Below the pieces are notes generated by a model that ran no database searches, was not told the DNA's origin, and saw only the letters and a list, made by a program, of their open reading frames with translations. A program made the position numbers and the translations under genes. Shown here one piece after another: positions 8,208 to 15,716 of a DNA stretch of 49,543 nt. Origin of the DNA: Clostridiales bacterium (GTDB lineage Bacteria > Bacillota > Clostridia > Christensenellales > Aristaeellaceae). The number at the start of each line of letters is the position of its first letter. Position 1 is the first letter of the stretch. The stretch covers positions 1-49,543 of the forward strand of contig JAQXLU010000063.1 in assembly GCA_029012285.1 (NCBI GenBank), read 5' to 3'.

Positions 8208-9227
8208 ATGTCTGAAACCATTGTCAAGCCTGAAAAGAAACCGATCATTTTCTCCGGCATCCAGCCCTCCGGCACGCTGACGCTGGGCAACTACATCGGC
8301 GCGCTGAAGAACTTCTCCAAGCTCCAGGACGAGTACGACTGCATCTATTCCATCGTGGATATGCATGCCATCACCGTGCGGCAGAATCCTGCCGAATTGC
8401 GCCGCCGCTGCCTGGAGCTGGCCGCGATCTACATCGCCAGCGGCATCGACCCGAAGAAGAGCCTCATCTACTGCCAGAGCCATGTGTCCGGCCACGCGGA
8501 GCTGGCATGGATTCTCAGCTGCTTCACCTATATGGGCGAAATGAACCGCATGACCCAGTTCAAGGACAAGTCCGCCAAGCATGCGGACAACATCAACGTG
8601 GGCCTGTTCACCTACCCCGTGCTGATGGCGGCGGATATTTTGCTTTACCAGACCAACCTGGTGCCCGTGGGCCACGACCAGAAGCAGCACCTGGAAATCT
8701 GCCGAGACATTGCCCAGCGCTTCAACAGCATCTACGGCGATGTGTTCACCATCCCTGAGGGGTACATCCCCAAGGTGGGCGCACGCATCATGAGCCTGCA
8801 GGAGCCCACCCGCAAGATGTCCAAGTCCGACCCCGAGGACACCTTCGTCGCCCTGACGGACGATCCTGATACCATCCGCCGCAAGATCAAGCGGGCCGTG
8901 ACCGACTCCGACGGTGAGATCCGCTTTGACCCGGAGAACAAGCCTGGCGTGTCCAATCTGCTGAGCATCATGAGTGCCCTGGGCGCAGGCGAGATCGACG
9001 CGCTGGTGCAGGAGATGCAGGGCCTGGGTTATGGCGAATTGAAGAACCGCACGGCGGATTGCGTGATTGCGGCCCTTGCGCCGATGCAAGCGGAGTACAA
9101 GCGGCTGATTGCGGATAAGGGCTATCTCCAGAACGTGCTGGATGAGAATGCCAAGACTGCCACGTATTTGGCCACCAAAACGCTGCGTAAGGTGCAGAAG
9201 AAGGTCGGCTTCGCGGCGCGCGGCTAA
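8208..9227 (+). CDS. trpS: Tryptophanyl-tRNA synthetase
   Basis: A class I aminoacyl-tRNA synthetase of 339 residues that charges tRNA-Trp. It shows FSGIQPSGTLTLGNYIGAL (the HIGH-type ATP site) and RKMSKSDPED (the KMSKS loop, near residue 201). VPVGHDQKQHLEICRDIA is the family's signature near the tryptophan site. I start at 8208 because AAAGGAGG lies eight bases upstream. The in-frame ATG at 8187 overlaps that motif. Expression is controlled by the Trp T-box in its leader, and a strong terminator follows. Confidence 0.97.
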   Translation: MSETIVKPEKKPIIFSGIQPSGTLTLGNYIGALKNFSKLQDEYDCIYSIVDMHAITVRQNPAELRRRCLELAAIYIASGIDPKKSLIYCQSHVSGHAELAWILSCFTYMGEMNRMTQFKDKSAKHADNINVGLFTYPVLMAADILLYQTNLVPVGHDQKQHLEICRDIAQRFNSIYGDVFTIPEGYIPKVGARIMSLQEPTRKMSKSDPEDTFVALTDDPDTIRRKIKRAVTDSDGEIRFDPENKPGVSNLLSIMSALGAGEIDALVQEMQGLGYGELKNRTADCVIAALAPMQAEYKRLIADKGYLQNVLDENAKTATYLATKTLRKVQKKVGFAARG

Positions 9228-9235
9228 ACAAAATG

Positions 9236-9264
9236 CGGCTGATGACCACCATCAGCCGTTTTTT
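9236..9264 (+). terminator. Intrinsic terminator of trpS
   Basis: CGGCTGATG, five-base loop, CATCAGCCG, then six T, eight bases after the trpS stop. Confidence 0.9.
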
Positions 9265-9271
9265 CATCCCC

Positions 9272-9423
9272 TGGGCGAAGCCCAAAATGGGTCAAGGGGC
9301 TAAGCCCCTTGCAGGGTCCAGGGACAGCGTCCCTGGCGGGGTGAAGGGGCAGCGCCCCTTCCTCCGCGCCCGCAGGCGCAACGCAGCCTTGCGCGCCTTT
9401 CGCGAATCGAAAGATTCGCGAAA
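9272..9423. repeat. Mosaic of six short perfect hairpins (REP-like element)
   Basis: In about 150 bases there are TGGGC-gaa-GCCCA (9272-9284), CAAGGGGC-taa-GCCCCTTG (9293-9311), CCAGGGAC-agc-GTCCCTGG (9318-9336), GAAGGGGC-agc-GCCCCTTC (9343-9361), GCGCC-cgca-GGCGC (9366-9379) and TTTCGCGAATC-gaaa-GATTCGCGAAA (9398-9423). The three middle ones share eight-base stems and three-base loops at a spacing of about 25 bases. None has a T tail. The look is that of a dispersed intergenic hairpin element, but I cannot test for other genomic copies. Confidence 0.7.
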
Positions 9424-9432
9424 CAGCCCACC

Positions 9433-9510
9433 CAGCCCCATAAAAGCCGCACCTCCGTCCTCCCTATTCCACAGCCCTATAAAAGGCGCCCCCTCGTCCT
9501 CCTCTCATGG
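9433..9510. repeat. Imperfect tandem direct repeat, period 39 bases
   Basis: CAGCCCCATAAAAGCCGC... starting at 9433 recurs as CAGCCCTATAAAAGGCGC... at 9472, and both continue to a TCGTCCTCC or CCGTCCTCC segment. The rest of this gap up to the aroA start (9511-9700) holds no gene I can support. A TATGAT at 9658-9663 is a possible -10 for aroA but lacks a good -35. Confidence 0.5.
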
Positions 9511-9700
9511 CCTTGTAATCTACGTCAGCTTGCATGGACGATCCGCCCGCCCCTACGTGCTCACGCAATCCCCCAAAAGCCAACCCATCCCTTGTTCTTT
9601 TCCTGTATCCGCCCCGTAAATACAGTGCAAAAACAACACAAGGCCGCAAAAACATGGTATGATAAAGGCCAACTATGATGAGAAGGAGCACCCCTTGCTT

Positions 9701-10972
9701 ATGGACATGACCTTTTTTCCTGCGCCCTTGACGGGCACGGTGGCAGCGCCGGCCTCCAAGTCGGAGGCGCATCGACGGATGATCTGCGCGGGCCTGACCC
9801 GGGGCACGACGACGCTCAGCGGCTTTATGGATTCCGCCGATATGGCGGCGACGGCCCGCTGCTTGAAGGCCCTGGGCGCAACGATCGGGCAAAGCGGAGA
9901 TTGCCTGACCGTCACGGGCTATGACAGGAAGATCGCCAGGCTGCCCGTGCTGGATTGCGGTGAGAGCGGCTCCACGCTTCGTTTCTTCGTCCCCATTGCG
10001 CTGGCGATGGCGGGGGGCGGCGTGTTCCGCATGCATGGCAGGCTCGGGCAGCGCCCGATGGACGTCTACCGTGACCTGTTCGTGCCCCGGGGCGTGCGCT
10101 GGCGTATGGGCGTGGGCTGCGACGGTGCGGCGGAGCTGACCGTCCAGGGCCAGCTGGAGGCCGGGCATTATGTGCTGCCGGGCAATGTGTCCAGCCAGTT
10201 TGTGTCCGGGCTGATGTTCGCCCTGCCGCTGCTGAAGGAGGAATCCACCCTGACGGTGGCGCCACCGGTGGAAAGCGCCAGCTATATCCGCATGACCGTG
10301 GAGGCCCTCACCCAGAGCGGCGTGGCGATGGAGGAAACCGCGGCTTTCTCCTGGCACATTCCGGGCAAGCAGCAGGTGCAGGCCCGGAGCGGGCGGCTGT
10401 CGGGGGATTATTCCCAGGCGGCGGTGCTGCTCTGCGCAGGCGCGCTGGGGCATCGCTTGACCGTCACCGGATTGGAAAAGGAAACCACCCAGGGGGATCG
10501 CGCGGTGCTCCGGCATCTGGAAGCCCTCGGCGCAACGGTGGATGAGTGCGCATCTGGCGTGACCGTCACGGCGGACGCCCTCACCGGCACGACGCTGCAC
10601 ATGGCGGATTGCCCCGACATTGCGCCGATTATCGCCCTGTGCTGCCAGCTTGCAGCAGGGGAGAGCCGCCTCACTGGCTGCGGCCGCCTTCGCCTGAAGG
10701 AGTGCGACCGCCTGGCAGCCACGGTGGAGATATTGAACCTCCTGGGCGGCAACGCCCGCGCGGAGGGCGACAGCATCGTCATACGCGGTGTGGAGAAGCT
10801 TAAGGGCGGCGTCACGCTGCCGGATTACAACGATCACCGGATGGTCATGCTGGGCGCTGTTGCTGCCACTGTGGCGGAAAACCCGGTGACGGTCGCGGGC
10901 GTGCAGGCGCTGAACAAGTCCTGGCCCGAGTTCATCCATGTATTGCAGAGTCTTGGAGGAAGAGCGGAATGA
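9701..10972 (+). CDS. aroA: 3-phosphoshikimate 1-carboxyvinyltransferase (EPSP synthase)
   Basis: The 423-residue enzyme joins shikimate-3-phosphate and phosphoenolpyruvate, the sixth step of the shikimate pathway. It has VAAPASKSEAHRRMICAGL at the N-terminus, the GESGSTLRF loop around residue 87, SGDYSQAAVLL and the C-terminal LKECDRLAATV and YNDHRMVMLGAVAA motifs. I start at ATG 9701, with AAGGAG 12 bases upstream. An ATG at 9659 gives an atypical extension and overlaps a possible -10. In the PEP-site loop, the position equal to E. coli Pro101 appears to be Phe. aroC overlaps its stop by four bases. Confidence 0.96.
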   Translation: MDMTFFPAPLTGTVAAPASKSEAHRRMICAGLTRGTTTLSGFMDSADMAATARCLKALGATIGQSGDCLTVTGYDRKIARLPVLDCGESGSTLRFFVPIALAMAGGGVFRMHGRLGQRPMDVYRDLFVPRGVRWRMGVGCDGAAELTVQGQLEAGHYVLPGNVSSQFVSGLMFALPLLKEESTLTVAPPVESASYIRMTVEALTQSGVAMEETAAFSWHIPGKQQVQARSGRLSGDYSQAAVLLCAGALGHRLTVTGLEKETTQGDRAVLRHLEALGATVDECASGVTVTADALTGTTLHMADCPDIAPIIALCCQLAAGESRLTGCGRLRLKECDRLAATVEILNLLGGNARAEGDSIVIRGVEKLKGGVTLPDYNDHRMVMLGAVAATVAENPVTVAGVQALNKSWPEFIHVLQSLGGRAE

Positions 10973-12060
10973 GCAGCAGCTACGGGCAGCATGTGAAGCT
11001 GTCCATCTTCGGGCAGAGCCACGGGGAGGCCATTGGCGTGACGCTGGACGGCTTCCCGGCGGGGATGTCCATCGACATGGCGCACCTGCAAGCCGAAATG
11101 GCCCGCCGTGCCCCGGGGCAGAGCCTGCTGACTACCGCCCGCAAGGAGGCCGATGCGCCGGAATTTGTCTCCGGCGTGCTGGATGGGCGCACCACCGGTC
11201 AGCCCATCTGCATCCTCATCCGCAACACCAACCAGCGCAGCAGGGATTATGGCGACGGGGTGGATCTTGTCCGCCCCGGGCACGCGGATTACACCGGGCA
11301 CGTGCGCTATTTCGGCTTTGAGGACTGGCGGGGCGGCGGATCGTTCTCCGGGCGGCTGACTGCGCCCCTGGTGGCGGCGGGTGCGCTGTGCAGCCAGTGG
11401 CTGGCGGCGCAGGGCGTGACCATCGCCTGCCATATCCAGCAGCTGGGCGGCATGGCGGATGCGTCCTTTATGCAGGCTGACTCCGGGACGGATTATTCCT
11501 ATTTGAAGCAGATGCATCTGCCCGTGCTGACCCAGGGCCTGGATGCACAGATGGAAGCCGCCGCGATGGCAGCCCGCAATGATTGCGACTCCATCGGCGG
11601 GGTGCTGGAATGCATGGTGACCGGCCTGCCTGCCGGGCTGGGCGCTCCCTTCTTTGACAGCGTGGAGAGCCAGCTGAGCCATCTGCTGTTCTCCGTGCCA
11701 GCGGTGAAGGGCGTCGAATTCGGCGAGGGCTTCGGCTTTGCGGCGCTGCGGGGGAGCAAGGCCAACGACGCCTTCCGCATGGCAAAGGGGCGCGTCGTGA
11801 CCGAAACGAACCATTCCGGCGGCGTGAACGGCGGCATCACCAACGGCATGCCAGTGATCTTCCGCTGCGTTATCCGGCCCACGCCGTCCATCGCCCAAAG
11901 GCAAAGGACGGTCTCCCTCAAGGCCGGGGAGAACGCCGATATTGAGATTCACGGCCGCCACGACCCGTGCATACTGCCCCGCGCAGTGCCGGTGATCGAG
12001 GCGATGACCGCCATTGCCATCCTGGACATGTGGAAGGAGCGACAGGGATGCCTTATGTGA
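10969..12060 (+). CDS. aroC: Chorismate synthase
   Basis: At 363 residues it matches the family. It makes chorismate from EPSP using reduced FMN. Family signatures are visible: FGQSHGEAIGVTLDGFPAG near the start, RRAPGQSLLTTARKEAD, RPGHADYTGHVRYF and NHSGGVNGGITNGMP. The ATG overlaps the aroA stop (ATGA) and the gene overlaps the start of pheA, so the three are one translationally coupled unit. Confidence 0.97.
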   Translation: MSSSYGQHVKLSIFGQSHGEAIGVTLDGFPAGMSIDMAHLQAEMARRAPGQSLLTTARKEADAPEFVSGVLDGRTTGQPICILIRNTNQRSRDYGDGVDLVRPGHADYTGHVRYFGFEDWRGGGSFSGRLTAPLVAAGALCSQWLAAQGVTIACHIQQLGGMADASFMQADSGTDYSYLKQMHLPVLTQGLDAQMEAAAMAARNDCDSIGGVLECMVTGLPAGLGAPFFDSVESQLSHLLFSVPAVKGVEFGEGFGFAALRGSKANDAFRMAKGRVVTETNHSGGVNGGITNGMPVIFRCVIRPTPSIAQRQRTVSLKAGENADIEIHGRHDPCILPRAVPVIEAMTAIAILDMWKERQGCLM

Positions 12061-12875
12061 TTGCCTACCCGGGGACGGCGGGCAGCTTCTCCCACGGCGC
12101 GGCCCAGGAGGCCTTCCCGGGTGGCGTATGCGTGGGCTATGACACCTTCCCCGAGGCCGCGAAGGCCGTGACCGACGGCCAGGCGGATTATGCGCTCCTC
12201 CCGGTAGAAAACTCCTTTGCCGGGGCGGTGCTGCCCACCTACTCCCTGCTGGAAAAGCTGCCCTTGCACATCGTGGCTGAAACGATGAAGGCCGTGCGCC
12301 AGCATTTGCTGGGCGTACCCGGCGCAAAGCTGACGGACATCCGCCACATCGCGAGCCATCCCCAGGCCATCGCCCAGTGTGACGAGTTCCTGCGCACGCT
12401 GCCCGGGGTGCAGATTGTGCCCTCGGTGAATACGGCCATTTCCGCCCGGGAGGTTGCGGAGGTGGGGGATGTCACCCGCGCAGCTATTGCCTCCATCGAG
12501 GCGGCGAAGGAATACGGCCTCGTCCCCCTGGCGGAGAACATCCAGACCAGCGCCACCAACACGACGCGATTCTTCATCCTCTCCATGAGCGCCATCCCGT
12601 TGGGCACGCCCTCCAAGGCGACGGTGACCTTCCGGGTGAACAACGAGGTCGGCGCGCTGGTGAAGGTGCTGTCCTCCTTTGCCGAGAGCGGACTGAACAT
12701 GAGCCGCATCGAGTCCCGCCCGTTGCCGGATACCCCCTTCCAGTATTTCTTCTCCGCCGACTTTGAGGGCGAGATGGACGCTGCTCATCTCAGCCGTGCC
12801 ATGGCGGATGCCCGCAACTACACCTGCGCATTGCGGCTGCTGGGTGTCTACCCCAGGGCGGAGCGCCCCTATTGA
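12048..12875 (+). CDS. pheA: Prephenate dehydratase with ACT domain
   Basis: This 275-residue, single-function enzyme converts prephenate to phenylpyruvate for phenylalanine synthesis. It opens with YPGTAGSFSHGAAQEAF (the family norm is close to GPEGTFSHQAA), has LLPVENSFAGAV and the catalytic TRF motif in NTTRFFIL. The C-terminal ACT domain carries LNMSRIESRPLPDTPFQYFF, the phenylalanine-binding ESRP region, so feedback inhibition is expected. There is no chorismate mutase domain. The start overlaps the last 13 bases of aroC and is preceded by GGAGCGACAGG. A terminator follows. Confidence 0.95.
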   Translation: MPYVIAYPGTAGSFSHGAAQEAFPGGVCVGYDTFPEAAKAVTDGQADYALLPVENSFAGAVLPTYSLLEKLPLHIVAETMKAVRQHLLGVPGAKLTDIRHIASHPQAIAQCDEFLRTLPGVQIVPSVNTAISAREVAEVGDVTRAAIASIEAAKEYGLVPLAENIQTSATNTTRFFILSMSAIPLGTPSKATVTFRVNNEVGALVKVLSSFAESGLNMSRIESRPLPDTPFQYFFSADFEGEMDAAHLSRAMADARNYTCALRLLGVYPRAERPY

Positions 12876-12881
12876 GCATCG

Positions 12882-12918
12882 CCCGACTGAATGAGGTTTC
12901 ATATCAGTCGGGTTTTTT
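12882..12918 (+). terminator. Intrinsic terminator of aroA-aroC-pheA
   Basis: CCCGACTGA and TCAGTCGGG flank a 13-base loop and are followed by six T. Confidence 0.88.
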
Positions 12919-12939
12919 CTGATTTTTCCGAAAGGGGGG

Positions 12940-12968
12940 TTGACAAACCAAACAATCGGTGCTATGAT
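12940..12968 (+). promoter_or_regulatory. Consensus promoter of the tRNA-Arg pair
   Basis: TTGACA (12940-12945), 17-base spacer, TATGAT (12963-12968), about 44 bases before the first tRNA. Confidence 0.88.
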
Positions 12969-13011
12969 ATGAAAGCTGTCAGGGAAACACAGCAATGTGT
13001 GATGGCGATGT

Positions 13012-13085
13012 GGTCTCGTAGCTCAGCTGGATAGAGCGTTTGACTACGAATCAAAAGGTCGCAGGTTCGAGTCCTGCCGGGATCA
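13012..13085 (+). tRNA. tRNA-Arg (ACG), first copy
   Basis: A full cloverleaf can be drawn: acceptor GGTCTCG with CGGGATC, D stem GCTC/GAGC, anticodon stem TTTGA/TCAAA around loop CTACGAA (anticodon ACG, read as ICG), and T arm GCAGG-TTCGAGT-CCTGC. CCA is not encoded. Confidence 0.96.
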
Positions 13086-13134
13086 CTTCTTCTACCGGGT
13101 TCACTGCCTGAATAGCCGTCCCCTGACAACATAT

Positions 13135-13208
13135 GGTCTCGTAGCTCAGCTGGATAGAGCGTTTGACTACGAATCAAAAGGTCGCAGGTTCGAGTCCTGC
13201 CGGGATCA
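13135..13208 (+). tRNA. tRNA-Arg (ACG), second identical copy
   Basis: All 74 bases are identical to the copy at 13012. The 49-base spacer between them shows no similarity to the other flanks. The pair shares one promoter and one terminator. Confidence 0.96.
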
Positions 13209-13212
13209 TTCA

Positions 13213-13237
13213 AAGGAGCATGCGTTGCTCCTTTTTT
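13213..13237 (+). terminator. Intrinsic terminator of the tRNA operon
   Basis: AAGGAGCA, loop, TGCTCCTT with a run of six T, starting five bases after the second tRNA. Confidence 0.88.
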
Positions 13238-13270
13238 CGTTGCGAAAACGCAGCAATGCCATGACGCATC

Positions 13271-13326
13271 AGCCCCGCCCATGCAGACGCTTGAGCAGCA
13301 CTCAAGCGCGTGCAAAGGGCGGGGCT
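13271..13326. repeat. Long nested inverted repeat
   Basis: AGCCCCGCCC (13271-13280) pairs with GGGCGGGGCT (13317-13326). Inside, GCA pairs with TGC and GCTTGAG pairs with CTCAAGC around CAGCA. No T run follows on either strand. It stands between the tRNA terminator and the end of the minus-strand thioredoxin gene, so it may stop transcripts from both sides. Confidence 0.6.
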
Positions 13327-13374
13327 GGTTTGATGATTCGGTTGTTACGTTCCCGGGGCGGGATGGGCGGATGC

Positions 13375-13737
13375 TCAGAGCCCCAGTGAGTGCAGCAGCT
13401 TTTCCACCTCGGAGGCCTTGAGCAGCTTGCCCATGGAAACCACCTGCTCATTGACAACGATCGCGGGCATGCTCATCACGCCGTAGGCCATCACCTGCTT
13501 AAGGTCGGTGATGTATTCCACCTCGACGTTAAGCCCCAGCGCCTGGACGGCGGATTGTGCGTTCTCGTACTGCTCGTGGCAGGTTTTGCAGCCCGCGCCA
13601 AGCACCTTGATGCTCAATGCGCCGCTGACCGCCTTGCCGCAGCAGGCAGCTTCTCCCGCCTGCGCGTCGCTGCCGCAGCAGCAGGTAGGGGCTTTCCTTT
13701 CTTCCTCGTTCTTCTTGCCGATACCAAACAGTGCCAT
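13375..13737 (-). CDS. Cysteine-rich thioredoxin-like protein
   Basis: A 120-residue cytoplasmic protein. From about residue 40 it has the small thioredoxin fold of the redox-active disulfide protein family: SIKVLGAGCKTCHEQYENA with the CxxC active site, and VMSMPAIVVNEQVVSMGK with the cis-proline. Before it lies a stretch with TCCCGSDAQAGEAACCGK, five more cysteines that could bind a metal or metalloid. AAGGAGG precedes ATG 13737. It is the last gene of the arsR operon, 13 bases after the permease gene. Reduction or transfer of a metalloid is an inference from context. Confidence 0.88.
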   Translation of the reverse strand: MALFGIGKKNEEERKAPTCCCGSDAQAGEAACCGKAVSGALSIKVLGAGCKTCHEQYENAQSAVQALGLNVEVEYITDLKQVMAYGVMSMPAIVVNEQVVSMGKLLKASEVEKLLHSLGL

Positions 13738-13750
13738 GTGGTTATCCTCC

Positions 13751-14752
13751 TTATAGAATGATAAATTGAATCGCGTTGAAAATATAACCGACCACCACAA
13801 TGCCAGCCGTACAGATGGCCACGAAGATCCCCAGCAGCTTCGGTTTGACGGCCTTGCGCAGCATAATCATGGATGGCAGGGACAGCGTGGTCACACCCAT
13901 CATGAAGGAGAGCACCACGCCCAGCTGCGCGCCCTTCCCCAGCAGCGCCTCCGCGATGGGGACGGTGCCGAAGATGTCGGCATACATGGGGATGCCCGCG
14001 AGGGTGGCGAGAATCACGCCAAGGGGATTGCCACTGCCGAGCAGCTTGACGATCCATGCCTGGGGAATCCAGTTGTGGATGATGGCGCCGATGCCCACGC
14101 CCAGCAGCACATAGGGGAACACCTTCCGGGCTGTGGACACGACCTGCCCCCAGGCATACCCCAGCCGATCGCGGAAGCCAAGCTTCTCCTGGGGCACATC
14201 CAGGGCGCGGCCGTGGCGGATGAATTCCTCCACCTGCTCCTCCAGGTGCAGCTTCTCAATCAGCGTGCCGCCCGCGACGGCAATCACCAGCCCCAGCACC
14301 ACATAGACCACGGCGATCTTCCAGCCGAAAATGCTCATCAGCAGCACCAGGCTTCCCAAATCCACCATTGGGGAGGAGATCAGGAAGGAGAAGGTGACCC
14401 CCAGCGGCAGTCCCGCGCTGGTGAAGCCGATGAACAGCGGGATGGACGAGCAGGAGCAGAACGGTGTGACGGTACCCAGCAGCGCCGCGACGCAGTTCGC
14501 GCCCAGCCCATGGAAGCGCCCGAGGATTTTCCTGGTGCGCTCCGGCGGAAAGTAGCTCTGAATGTAGGATATGACCAGGATCAGTACGCCCAGCAGCACC
14601 ATGATCTTGATGATGTCGAAGAAAAAGAACTGGACGCTGCCGCCAACCCTGCCCGCCGGATCAAGCCCGCATGCTTCCACCGCGCGGCCGATCAGGCGGC
14701 TGAGCCATTTCATCCCGAGGACTTCATCCTGGATAAAGTCCCATGCCTGCAT
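13751..14752 (-). CDS. Permease of the DUF318/ArsP family
   Basis: A 333-residue membrane protein with about eight hydrophobic segments. It has the family hallmark TPFCSCSSIPLFIGFTSAG and, in the second half, a matching repeat AGIPMYADIFGTVPIAEALL. ArsP members export organoarsenicals, while others in this broad family have unknown substrates. A charged loop (residues about 170-195) separates two halves. It lies between an arsR gene and a thioredoxin gene, which supports an efflux role, but the true substrate is not shown by sequence. GGGAGGG precedes the ATG. Confidence 0.9.
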   Translation of the reverse strand: MQAWDFIQDEVLGMKWLSRLIGRAVEACGLDPAGRVGGSVQFFFFDIIKIMVLLGVLILVISYIQSYFPPERTRKILGRFHGLGANCVAALLGTVTPFCSCSSIPLFIGFTSAGLPLGVTFSFLISSPMVDLGSLVLLMSIFGWKIAVVYVVLGLVIAVAGGTLIEKLHLEEQVEEFIRHGRALDVPQEKLGFRDRLGYAWGQVVSTARKVFPYVLLGVGIGAIIHNWIPQAWIVKLLGSGNPLGVILATLAGIPMYADIFGTVPIAEALLGKGAQLGVVLSFMMGVTTLSLPSMIMLRKAVKPKLLGIFVAICTAGIVVVGYIFNAIQFIIL

Positions 14753-14807
14753 AACGAATCCCTCCCTAATCTCATGGTTGATGGATGCAGCGTGATGGCT
14801 GCATGCC

Positions 14808-15128
14808 TCAATGCGCGGCCTGCGTTGGACAGTCGCCTATGCCTGCTTGATTCGTCGCAACGATTTCCCGGAGCATGGCTATGGCTACCTCGATGCCCTG
14901 CGGGTCGATGCGGTAATGCGTCCACTTGCCCTCCTCCCGGCTGGCGACGATGCCGGAGTCGCACAGGATCTTCATGTGGTAGGAGAGGGAGGACTGGGGC
15001 ATCTCCATCTCCTCAATCAGGGTGCAGGCACATTTCTCGCCATCGTGCAGCAGCTCTAGAATCCGCTGGCGGCGCTCGTCGCACAGCGCCTTGAACACCC
15101 GGGCCCGCGTTTCGTACACCGTTTCCAT
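14808..15128 (-). CDS. ArsR/SmtB-family metal-sensing repressor
   Basis: A 106-residue winged-helix repressor: VFKALCDERRQRILELL, then the recognition helix PQSSLSYHMKILCDSGIV and the wing EEGKWTHYRI. Cysteines 33 and 35 (GEKCACTL) sit where ArsR proteins bind arsenite or antimonite (ELCVCDL-type site), and more cysteines are at 16 and near the C-terminus. It should repress its own operon through the palindrome overlapping its promoter. A gap of 55 bases separates it from the permease. Confidence 0.93.
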   Translation of the reverse strand: METVYETRARVFKALCDERRQRILELLHDGEKCACTLIEEMEMPQSSLSYHMKILCDSGIVASREEGKWTHYRIDPQGIEVAIAMLREIVATNQAGIGDCPTQAAH

Positions 15129-15139
15129 GCCGTCACCTC

Positions 15140-15188
15140 ACATCAAGCTTTCTTGATGTATTATAAGTCATGCATCGAAAAAAGTCAA
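15140..15188 (-). promoter_or_regulatory. Promoter and ArsR-type operator
   Basis: On the minus strand TTGACT (15188-15183), a 17-base spacer and TATAAT (15165-15160) form a promoter. Directly downstream ACATCAAG-cttt-CTTGATGT (15140-15159) is a perfect inverted repeat that contains the ATCAA-N6-TTGAT pattern known for ArsR-type operators, placed over the transcription start. Confidence 0.85.
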
Positions 15189-15215
15189 TATGAGAACGGG
15201 ACGTTCGTCGACTTT

Positions 15216-15237
15216 TTGCGCGAATGGCGCAATTTTT
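15216..15237 (+). terminator. Short terminator-like hairpin
   Basis: TTGCGC-gaatg-GCGCAA followed by TTTTT. The stem is only six pairs. It lies upstream of the NrdD-like gene, so it could be a leader element or chance. The rest of 15189-15375 shows nothing I can name. Confidence 0.35.
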
Positions 15238-15375
15238 CACGATGCGGCACAAAATGTTGTAAAGACCTGTTTCACTCTGCCCCATGCGTGGTATATCATT
15301 AGCAGAGGAACCCGCTCCCCGGGACTCACATCCCACACATGACATTTGGCTCATCACGAAATGGAGGAATACATC

Positions 15376-15648
15376 ATGGCTTGCGCAATCACAGTGACCG
15401 GCGGCGTGCTGGAACAGACGGAAATCAACGCGTACATCGACCGCGCCAAGGAGAAGTACGGCCGGGAGCCCCTGGGCATCGACATCAAGGTGGATGGCGA
15501 CTATGTGGAGCTCTCCTATGACTTTGGCCACACGCCCTTCCAGCGCATCCGCAGGATCACCGGCTACCTCGTGGGGACCCTGGATCGCTTCAACAATGCT
15601 AAGCGCGCGGAGGAGCATGACCGCGTGAAGCACAGCGTCGCTGTGTAA
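15376..15648 (+). CDS. Small protein resembling the C-terminal region of anaerobic ribonucleotide reductase
   Basis: A 90-residue protein. Its C-terminal half, QRIRRITGYLVGTLDRFN then KRAEEHDRVKHSV, is strongly reminiscent of the tail of NrdD (RITGYxxGTxxRxNxxKxxExxDRVKH), but there is no glycyl-radical motif and no zinc-site cysteine quartet. The N-terminal half (MACAITVTGGVLEQTEINAY) looks like a separate small fold. GGAGG lies eight bases before ATG 15376. It stands alone between the arsR promoter and a bidirectional terminator. Function is unknown, and a link to nucleotide reduction is only by resemblance. Confidence 0.75.
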   Translation: MACAITVTGGVLEQTEINAYIDRAKEKYGREPLGIDIKVDGDYVELSYDFGHTPFQRIRRITGYLVGTLDRFNNAKRAEEHDRVKHSVAV

Positions 15649-15668
15649 GGCGCATCCCCATCAGAAAT

Positions 15669-15711
15669 ACAGCCCTGTCCGTTTCCCATGCACGGGAGCG
15701 GACAGGGCTGT
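15669..15711. terminator. Bidirectional terminator
   Basis: ACAGCCCTGTCCG pairs with CGGACAGGGCTGT, with a further CCC/GGG inside the loop. It stands between two convergent genes. Confidence 0.8.
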
Positions 15712-15716
15712 TTGCA

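Noticed and set aside
9272-9510. CRISPR array
   Set aside because: The hairpins differ in sequence, spacing is short, there are no unique spacers between identical repeats and no cas genes in the window.
12962-13315. Minus-strand frame with two repeats of DPGRTRTCDLLIRSQTLYPA
   Set aside because: This is the well-known false translation of tRNA genes, here the two tRNA-Arg copies in reverse.
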